NCBI GenBank assembly: GCA_947630135.1 | Contig: CANRGH010000001.1 | Location: forward strand, 62,001-126,000 | Source: an uncultured Monoglobus sp. | GTDB lineage: Bacteria; Bacillota; Clostridia; Monoglobales; Monoglobaceae | Direction: 5' to 3' | Length of the DNA stretch: 64,000 nucleotides | Shown: positions 58,812 through 64,000 of the stretch, piece by piece | How positions within the stretch are numbered: the first letter of the stretch is position 1 | Layout of the letters: the number at the start of each line of letters is the position of its first letter | Program-made: the position numbers and the translations under genes | Notes under the pieces: model-generated | What the model was told of the DNA's origin: nothing | Seen by the model: only the letters and a program-made list of their open reading frames with translations | Databases searched by the model: none

Positions 58812-59756
58812 TTATTCACAATCGAGCTTTTCCGCCGCGCGCAGCTTCGCGCTGTGCGAGCGGTTGTTTTCGCTGAGTTCTTCCTCTCCCGCCGTTATCG
58901 GCTTGCGGTTCTTGAGTCTTATTTTCGGCTTTTTGCCGCAGACGCAGACCGGGAACTCTTTCGGGCATGTGCAGCCCGTCTTAAGCTCGGCGAACGCGTT
59001 TTTGACTATCCTGTCCTCGAGCGAGTGGAACGTTATCACGGCCAGCACTCCGCCGGGCTTTAAACAGTCCACGAAATCCCTGACCGCGGCGTCAAGCCCC
59101 TCGAGCTCTCGGTTTACCTCAATTCTTATCGCCTGAAAGCTCCGCTTTGCCGGATGCTTGTCCCCGTACCGTTTTTGCGGCGGGAACGACCGCTTTATTA
59201 TCTCGCTTAGCTCAAGCGTGGTCTCTATCGGTTTCTTTTCGCGGCTTTTGACTATGTTCGAGGCGATCCTCGCCGCATTCTTTTCCTCGCCGTAGGCGAA
59301 CAGAATTCGCCTCAGCTCCGCCTCGGAATACTCGTTAACGACCGTTTTCGCGCTCAGGGCGTCATCGCGGTCCATTCTCATGTCAAGCGGCGCGTCGGCG
59401 TTATAGCTGAACCCCCGCTCTGCCTCGTCAAGCTGATGCGACGACACGCCCAAATCAAGTATCGCGCCGTCGATCTTGTCTGTTTTATGTCTTTGCAGTA
59501 TGGATTTAATGTTGAAAAAATTGTCATGCTCGATAATTACGCGGCAATCAAAATTTTTGAGCCTTTCGCGCGCCGCGCTGAGCGCCTCGGCGTCTCGGTC
59601 AATGCCGATCAAGGTTCCGCTCGGGCCCAGCCGCTCGCAGATCAGAGACGCGTGCCCGCCGCCGCCCAGCGTTCCGTCAACATAAATCCCGTCGGGCTTT
59701 ACGTCGAGCAGTTCAACACTCTCGGCGGGAAGCACGGAAATATGATTGAACTCCAT
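58812..59756 (-). CDS. rsmH: 16S rRNA (cytosine1402-N4)-methyltransferase RsmH
   Basis: A 314-residue SAM-dependent methyltransferase (formerly MraW). NHISVLPAESVELLDVKPDG, YVDGTLGGGGHASLICERLG (SAM motif), LIGIDRDAEAL, AILDLGVSSHQLDEAERGFS and LAVITFHSLEDRIVKNAFAE are diagnostic. It modifies C1402 of 16S rRNA. Its ATG follows two bases after the mraZ stop, a coupled arrangement. Confidence 0.96.
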   Translation of the reverse strand: MEFNHISVLPAESVELLDVKPDGIYVDGTLGGGGHASLICERLGPSGTLIGIDRDAEALSAARERLKNFDCRVIIEHDNFFNIKSILQRHKTDKIDGAILDLGVSSHQLDEAERGFSYNADAPLDMRMDRDDALSAKTVVNEYSEAELRRILFAYGEEKNAARIASNIVKSREKKPIETTLELSEIIKRSFPPQKRYGDKHPAKRSFQAIRIEVNRELEGLDAAVRDFVDCLKPGGVLAVITFHSLEDRIVKNAFAELKTGCTCPKEFPVCVCGKKPKIRLKNRKPITAGEEELSENNRSHSAKLRAAEKLDCE

Positions 59757-59758
59757 GA

Positions 59759-60166
59759 TTAAATAAGCTCCCCGTCACCCATTATGTCTTCAATGTTTTC
59801 GGAGCTGTAAGCTTCGTCGCTGATATAGTCCTTCCACGCTTCTCTGTTCCATATCTCAACATGCTTGTACGCTCCGACAACGGTTATTTCTTTGCCTAAA
59901 TTCAAGTATTCGCGCATGTTTGGCGGAACAACCACTCTTCCCTGCGTGTCAAGCTCACATTCTCTCGATCCCGAAGTGAAGAACAGCAGTTTTTTGCGCT
60001 CGGTTATTTTTGAAAGGAAGCCTTCCCACTCGGTCGCGGGATAGAGCGCGATGCAGTTTATGCCTTTTGCGACAACAAAAGTCTGTCCCAGCTCCGTTCT
60101 GAAACCGGCCGGAACATTAACTCTGAACTTAGCGTCCACAGTTTGAGGATATTCACCTATAAACAC
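59759..60166 (-). CDS. mraZ: Transcriptional regulator MraZ
   Basis: A 135-residue protein of the MraZ/SpoVT-AbrB fold. It has two repeats, GEYPQTVDAKFRVNVPAGFR and ECELDTQGRVVVPPNMREYL (the DxxGR motif). It binds direct repeats in its own promoter and represses the dcw operon. The start is GTG at 60166, preceded by GGAAGGAGGCG; the 17 residues upstream in the same frame contain that site and are excluded. Three 10-bp boxes lie at the expected spot upstream. Confidence 0.95.
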   Translation of the reverse strand: MFIGEYPQTVDAKFRVNVPAGFRTELGQTFVVAKGINCIALYPATEWEGFLSKITERKKLLFFTSGSRECELDTQGRVVVPPNMREYLNLGKEITVVGAYKHVEIWNREAWKDYISDEAYSSENIEDIMGDGELI

Positions 60167-60175
60167 GTCGCGCCT

Positions 60176-60316
60176 CCTTCCGCTAATCGCAAATCCCGCA
60201 GAGCGGTATTTGCTCACCGCTCCGGGGTCGCTCCTCTTCCCAAAAAGCGCTTTGCGCTTTCCGGGAGCCCCTTATCCTTCCGCTAATCGCAAATCCCGCG
60301 GAGCGGCATTTGCTCA
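60176..60316 (-). repeat. 41-bp direct repeat (100-bp period) in the mraZ leader
   Basis: Two 41-bp copies (60176-60216 and 60276-60316) match at 39 positions; each can fold GCAAAT(A/G)CCGC...GCGG-G-ATTTGC. The proximal copy includes part of the mraZ ribosome binding site. Between them an AAAGCGC-AAA-GCGCTTT hairpin with a T run (60243-60260, minus strand) resembles an intrinsic terminator. It lies in the transcribed 5' leader. Confidence 0.75.
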
Positions 60317-60337
60317 AATCCAATAGGGTGGTATTTT

Positions 60338-60367
60338 AATACATTTCAATACACTTCGCCCCACATT
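60338..60367 (-). promoter_or_regulatory. MraZ-box operator (three 10-bp direct repeats)
   Basis: On the minus strand AATGTGGGGC, GAAGTGTATT and GAAATGTATT follow one another without gap, a 10-bp period. They resemble the AAAGTGknnn repeats bound by MraZ proteins. They start just downstream of the -10 box at 60374. Confidence 0.65.
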
Positions 60368-60373
60368 GATTTT

Positions 60374-60402
60374 ATTTTACTACATACTACGACAATTTGC
60401 AA
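60374..60402 (-). promoter_or_regulatory. Promoter of the dcw operon
   Basis: Minus strand TTGCAA (60402-60397), 17 bases, TAAAAT (60379-60374), ending just before the MraZ boxes. From 60403 to 60711 (before spmA) I see only AT-rich DNA and no confident gene or promoter. Confidence 0.6.
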
Positions 60403-60711
60403 GAGTTTTTTTGCAGAAATTTTACATTTTTGTAAAAAGGATAATATAATCGTAATTTGTCGGATCAAAATTTGTCCCGCGGCCCAAAATCGTCGAATTT
60501 ATTGCGCTTTTACGAAATACAATAATCAATATATCCGTAAAATAGAATGACAAATTTTCAGTGGTTTCCTTAAAAGTTTTTCCGCGGCTATCATTATACC
60601 GCGCATTTTACAATAAAAAACGGGAATTTTGGAGTTTCAAGATTACAAATACTTAAAAAATCAATTACAGAATGATAAATGGAAGATTACAAACATAAAG
60701 GAGAGTCAAAA

Positions 60712-61287
60712 ATGATGAACTACATATGGGGCGGGATGATAATCATCTCGCTGATCGTTTCGGTTTTCACGGGCAGGGTGGAACAGACGGCCGCCGCAGC
60801 GGTGAGCGGCGCGGGCGAGGCGGTGAACCTTTCGATCTCGCTTTTGGGAATAATGTGCCTGTGGACGGGAATTTCCAAAATTGGAGAGGACGCGGGGCTG
60901 ATAAGGCTGATCTCAAGGCTGCTGAAGCCCGCGCTGAAACGGCTTTTCCCGCGGCTTGACCCCGACTCGGGCGCCTTCGGCTCGGTGGTGATGAACATTG
61001 TCGCAAACCTTCTTGGCATGGGAAACGCCGCGACACCGCTCGGCATAAGCGCGGTCGGCAAGCTGAAAAAGCTGAACAACAACAAAAGCGCCGCCTCAAA
61101 CGAGATGTGCATGCTTGTGGTGCTTAACACAGCCTCGCTCCAACTGATACCGACGACTCTTATCTCGCTGCGCCAAACATGGGGCAGCGCCTCACCCGGC
61201 GGCGTGATACCGGCGATCTGGATCTGCGAGGTCTGCGCGCTCGCCGTGGGGATAACCGCGGTAAAGCTGCTCGAAAAACGGTTCTGA
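60712..61287 (+). CDS. spmA: Spore maturation protein A
   Basis: A 191-residue membrane protein of the nucleoside-recognition (Gate) family. MNYIWGGMIIISLIVSVFTG, LSISLLGIMCLWTGISKIGE, PDSGAFGSVVMNIVANLLGM and NEMCMLVVLNTASLQLIPTT are diagnostic. It takes part in core dehydration and heat resistance of spores. AAAGGAGAGTC precedes the ATG at 60712; an 11-residue upstream extension is excluded. spmB follows 25 bases later. Confidence 0.94.
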   Translation: MMNYIWGGMIIISLIVSVFTGRVEQTAAAAVSGAGEAVNLSISLLGIMCLWTGISKIGEDAGLIRLISRLLKPALKRLFPRLDPDSGAFGSVVMNIVANLLGMGNAATPLGISAVGKLKKLNNNKSAASNEMCMLVVLNTASLQLIPTTLISLRQTWGSASPGGVIPAIWICEVCALAVGITAVKLLEKRF

Positions 61288-61312
61288 CCGCAAGACGCAA
61301 AGGAGGATCATT

Positions 61313-61834
61313 ATGGAGCTTATCTCGGCGTATTCCGTGCCATGCTTTATTTTTATTTTTTTGATTTACGGATTTGCGAAAAAGACCGACGTTTACGCCT
61401 CGTTCACCTCGGGCGCAAAGTCGGGTCTTGAATCCGCGTTCAACATAATCCCCTCGCTGATCGGTCTTATGACCGCGATCTCCATGTTCCGCGAAAGCGG
61501 GTGCCTTGAGCTTATTTCCCGCGCCGCCGCGCCGCTGACAAATCTTATACATATGCCGTCGGAGCTGGTGCCGCTCGGCCTTTTGCGGCCGGTTTCGGGC
61601 AGCGCGTCGCTCGCTGTTGTGACCGATATTTTCAAAAATTTCGGCCCGGACTCGGTGCAGGGCAGGATCGCCTCGATCATGATGGGCTCGACCGAAACGA
61701 CGTTCTATACCGTGGCGGTGTATTTCGGCAGCGCGGGCATAAAAAATGTGCGGCACACCCTGTTTGCCGCCCTCACCGCCGATCTGACCGGAATACTCAT
61801 GTCGGTGTTCCTGGTACAGTTTTTCGGATTTTAA
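61313..61834 (+). CDS. spmB: Spore maturation protein B
   Basis: A 173-residue membrane protein paralogous to SpmA. VYASFTSGAKSGLESAFNII, PSLIGLMTAISMFRESGCLE, LLRPVSGSASLAVVTDIFKN and FGPDSVQGRIASIMMGSTET match the family. GGAGGATCATT precedes the ATG. SpmA and SpmB act together in the mother cell during spore maturation. A strong terminator closes the pair. Confidence 0.94.
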   Translation: MELISAYSVPCFIFIFLIYGFAKKTDVYASFTSGAKSGLESAFNIIPSLIGLMTAISMFRESGCLELISRAAAPLTNLIHMPSELVPLGLLRPVSGSASLAVVTDIFKNFGPDSVQGRIASIMMGSTETTFYTVAVYFGSAGIKNVRHTLFAALTADLTGILMSVFLVQFFGF

Positions 61835-61839
61835 AACGC

Positions 61840-61871
61840 AAAAAACCGGAGCCTCGCGGCTCCGGTTTTTT
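61840..61871. terminator. Terminator between spmB and the sortase gene
   Basis: AAAAAACCGGAGCC-TCGC-GGCTCCGGTTTTTT is a perfect 14-bp stem that ends both convergent units. Confidence 0.92.
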
Positions 61872-61874
61872 AAA

Positions 61875-62624
61875 TTAACTTATCTGTGTTATCTTGCCTA
61901 AAACGACGTATCTGTCGTTACTGTAACCCGTGCAGGTCACGAGAGTGACTATGTTGTCGTCGGTCGTCATCGGCACGTCGGCCGAGATTTCCGACTTTGC
62001 CCATACTCTCTGCAGATAGCCCGCGTAGGTGTCGGCCGAGTCAAAGTTTATCGTGTAGGTCTCGGCGGCCGCGGACTCGGGATAGCAGGCGAAAACGTCG
62101 ATCCTGTAGTCGTGCTGCGCGTTCATGTAGTAAATCACCGGATGCTCGCGCAGATACGCGGGATCGGAGTAATTCTGGAGCGAGGCGAACATTGAGCCGT
62201 TTTTCATGTTGTGGCCGTAGATGACCGTGTTGATGTCGCTCATGTCCGGGTCGTTCAGCGCGTCCATGAATATCGCGCCCGATGAATTTTTCTGGTCGTT
62301 ATACAGATGCTTGAGATAATAGGAATTATCATCGCTGCGGACGACCGGATAGTTTATCGGCGTTCCCGGGCTGTAAAGCCAGCCGACCGCCTCGGCGTTC
62401 ATTTGGCTCAGCAGCTCGAAGTTAACGTCTATCGGAGCGCCGGGCTCACCGCCGGGGGCCGTGAAATCATCGGCCGCCGACAATGTTACCAGATTGAGCG
62501 CCAGATCGGCGTACTCCTTTTCGCCCTGCTTATACTGATGCTGAATTCTTATGATCTGCGCGACCGACAAGGCGCAGGCCAGCGCGCAGAGGATCGCAAT
62601 ACCTTTTAAAATTTTATTTTTCAT
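61875..62624 (-). CDS. srtB: Class B sortase
   Basis: A 249-residue membrane-anchored transpeptidase. The signal-anchor helix is at 5-27. Catalytic residues lie in NTVIYGHNMKNGSMFASLQN (His), IVTLVTCTGYSNDRYVVLGK (Cys in TLVTC, Arg in NDRYVV). The extended region between the active-site strands marks class B. AAGGAGGGTTC precedes the ATG. The preceding gene ends 14 bases upstream and encodes a protein with a C-terminal TPKTG sorting signal, very probably its substrate. Confidence 0.93.
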   Translation of the reverse strand: MKNKILKGIAILCALACALSVAQIIRIQHQYKQGEKEYADLALNLVTLSAADDFTAPGGEPGAPIDVNFELLSQMNAEAVGWLYSPGTPINYPVVRSDDNSYYLKHLYNDQKNSSGAIFMDALNDPDMSDINTVIYGHNMKNGSMFASLQNYSDPAYLREHPVIYYMNAQHDYRIDVFACYPESAAAETYTINFDSADTYAGYLQRVWAKSEISADVPMTTDDNIVTLVTCTGYSNDRYVVLGKITQIS

Positions 62625-62637
62625 TATTGAACCCTCC

Positions 62638-64000
62638 TTAAGAACGCTGACCGTCTTTGCCGTCGTTTGATTTTTTGAAAGCCCATGCCGCTCCGAGAGC
62701 CAGACTCATTGCCAGCATGATCCACAATCCCGTCCTGCTCTCGTCTCCGGTCTTCGGGGTCGCTCCCTGTGCCGGGCCGTTGACGTATCTGCCGTTGTTG
62801 TAGGCATCGCCGTTTGTCGACGAAGAGTTGGTTCCGTCCTCGCTTGTCAGCGACGCGGGATTGTTGTAATCGTCGCCCTGGGTTCCGCTGCTTCCCTCGG
62901 AATCATCGGGAGTTCCGGGACCTCCGGGGCCGCCCGGGCTGCCGGGCGTTACGCCTTCCGGAACGGGCGTCTCGGTGGGCGCCGGCGTTTCGGTCGGAAC
63001 CGGAGTGGGTGCCTCGGTCGGCGCCGGCGTCTCGGTAGGCGCGGGCGTCACTTCCGGAGTTGAAGCCGGAGTCGGAACGGGCGCGAAGGTCGGCGTTGTT
63101 CCGAACGAAGGCGTTCCCGAGATAAACGGCAGCGAAGGCCGTCTCGTCGGTGTCGGCGTAGGCGTCGGAGCTTCCGTTGCCACGGGTGTGGGCGTCGGAG
63201 CTTCCGTAACTACCGGAGTAGGCGTCGGTGCTTCCGTTACCACAGGCGTCGGGGTAGGCGCCTCGGTCGGCGGTGGCGGCGGTATATACGGCGTAGGCGT
63301 GGGTGCCTCTGTCACTACCGGAGTTGGCGTGGGAGCTTCTGTGACTACCGGAGTTGGTGTCGGAGCTTCCGTCACTACCGGTGTCGGCGTAGGTGCCTCT
63401 GTCACTACCGGAGTAGGCGTGGGAGCTTCCGTTACAACGGGCGTCGGTGTCGGTGCCTCGGTCGGCGGTGGCGGCGGTATATACGGCGTAGGCGTGGGTG
63501 CCTCTGTCACTACCGGTGTAGGTGTCGGTGCTTCCGTTACCACGGGTGTGGGTGTGGGAGCTTCTGTTACCACGGGTGTCGGCATGGGTGCCTCTGTCAC
63601 TACCGGCGTAGGTGTGGGTGCTTCCGTCACTACCGGCGTAGGTGTGGGTGCTTCCGTCACTACCGGTGTAGGTGTAGGTGCTTCCGTTACCACAGGTGTG
63701 GGTGTCGGAGCTTCGGTCGGCGGCGGTGGCGGCGGTATATAAGGTGTTGCCGTTGGCGTCGCCGTCGGTGTTGCTGTTGGCGTCGCTGTGGGTGTCGCCG
63801 TTGGTGTTGCCGTCGGTGTTGCCGTAGGTGTCGCCGTTGGTGTTGCTGTAGGTGTCACCGTAGGTGTCGCCGTTGGTGTTGCTGTAGGTGTTGCCGTAGG
63901 CGTCGCCGTTGGTGTTGCTGTAGGTGTCGCCGTTGGTGTTGCCGTCGGTGTTGCCGTTGGTGTTGCTGTAGGTGTTGCTGTTGGCGTCGCCGTTGGTGTT
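62638..64000 (-). CDS. Low-complexity Pro/Thr-rich surface protein with sorting signal (N-terminus outside window)
   Basis: The frame is open across the window edge, so at least 454 residues belong to a larger protein. It opens with many TPTA units, then three blocks of [16 protein letters not shown] followed by repeated [10 protein letters not shown] units (7, 5 and 3 copies), then a linker ([40 protein letters not shown]) and a Gly/Asp segment. It ends with [11 protein letters not shown], a hydrophobic helix ([17 protein letters not shown]) and [17 protein letters not shown] fits the (N/S/T)P-x-TG signals of class B sortases. An apparent start at 63858 is an internal GTG and is not the gene start. 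Confidence 0.88.
   Translation of the reverse strand, partial: TPTATPTATPTATPTATPTATPTATPTATPTATPTATPTATPTATPTVTPTATPTATPTATPTATPTATPTATPTATPTATPTATPYIPPPPPPTEAPTPTPVVTEAPTPTPVVTEAPTPTPVVTEAPTPTPVVTEAPMPTPVVTEAPTPTPVVTEAPTPTPVVTEAPTPTPYIPPPPPTEAPTPTPVVTEAPTPTPVVTEAPTPTPVVTEAPTPTPVVTEAPTPTPVVTEAPTPTPYIPPPPPTEAPTPTPVVTEAPTPTPVVTEAPTPTPVATEAPTPTPTPTRRPSLPFISGTPSFGTTPTFAPVPTPASTPEVTPAPTETPAPTEAPTPVPTETPAPTETPVPEGVTPGSPGGPGGPGTPDDSEGSSGTQGDDYNNPASLTSEDGTNSSSTNGDAYNNGRYVNGPAQGATPKTGDESRTGLWIMLAMSLALGAAWAFKKSNDGKDGQRS
63136..63745 (-). repeat. 30-bp tandem repeats encoding [10 protein letters not shown]
   Basis: Decamer-coding units recur head to tail in three blocks separated by a YIPPPPP-coding unit (near 63265-63295, 63455-63485 and 63715-63745). 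Synonymous third-base changes occur between copies, so the repeat is kept at the protein level. Copy number is likely to vary between strains. Confidence 0.9.
63746..64000 (-). repeat. 12-bp tandem repeats encoding TPTA
   Basis: About 21 contiguous dodecamers coding Thr-Pro-Thr-Ala continue past the window edge, with frequent silent variation. Confidence 0.9.

Noticed and set aside
62975..63742. A plus-strand open frame rich in GVGVGAS repeats
   Set aside because: It is the antisense reading of the Pro/Thr repeats of the surface protein; no ribosome binding site and fully explained by the repeat code.
63136..64000. Regular short repeats resembling a CRISPR array
   Set aside because: Units are head to tail with no unique spacers, keep the reading frame and vary silently, so they are coding repeats.
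1..64000. tRNA or rRNA genes, insertion sequences, prophage or integrase genes
   Set aside because: No cloverleaf, rRNA-like stretch, transposase DDE/HUH motif or integrase motif was seen; the AT-rich islands carry no recombinase or recognisable attachment site.

Overview
The window reads as chromosomal DNA of an anaerobic, endospore-forming Firmicute of the class Clostridia, probably gut-associated. The reasons are a spoIIAA-spoIIAB-sigF-spoVACDE operon, dpaA/dpaB and spmA/spmB, a clostridial-order dcw (division and cell wall) cluster with a meso-diaminopimelate-type MurE motif, secreted pectin-active enzymes, dockerin and cohesin modules, a class B sortase with its own substrate, and AGGAGG-type ribosome binding sites. 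Many ATG starts were moved downstream of the longest ORF where a clear ribosome binding site decides the start; TTG and GTG starts are common.

Layout. 0-13.6 kb: carbohydrate and secreted-protein region (Gfo/Idh/MocA oxidoreductase fragment, GH28 pectinase, two membrane zinc-ribbon proteins, a CHAP-cohesin cell-wall hydrolase next to a GH25 lysozyme with a dockerin, a stalk-domain protein, and a 1183-residue leucine-rich-repeat/pectate-lyase fusion). 13.6-17.6 kb: repeats, a frameshifted ribbon-helix-helix gene, an Agr-like two-component pair without agrB/agrD whose response regulator also looks frameshifted, and a LysR regulator. 17.7-26.1 kb: secreted DUF362 protein, acetyltransferase, two MATE exporters behind a promoter-leader-terminator-promoter array, a Na/phosphate symporter and an M20 amidohydrolase. 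26.1-39.6 kb: accessory region with an AT-rich PLD-helicase/Nudix pair, a lipid/adenylation cluster, a five-gene operon (WYL regulator, small zinc ribbon, patatin phospholipase, zinc-ribbon dynamin GTPase, amphipathic helical protein) and a VbhA/Fic toxin-antitoxin pair. 39.7-45.1 kb: sporulation genes, with dipicolinate synthase facing the forespore sigma and DPA-uptake operon. 46.4-60.4 kb: dcw operon from mraZ to ftsQ with a recognisable MraZ-box promoter. 60.7-64 kb: spmAB, sortase B and a low-complexity surface protein that runs off the window.

How the genes fit together. DpaAB would make dipicolinate in the mother cell and SpoVAC/AD/AE would move it into the forespore. The dcw cluster makes lipid II and the septal synthase. 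Cohesin and dockerin on two adjacent secreted wall hydrolases suggest a small assembled hydrolase complex. The most novel candidate is the WYL-patatin-dynamin operon at 33.1-38.2 kb, which has the composition expected of a regulated membrane-attacking or membrane-remodelling system and sits beside other defence-like genes. All functional statements rest on reading motifs by eye; no database search was run.
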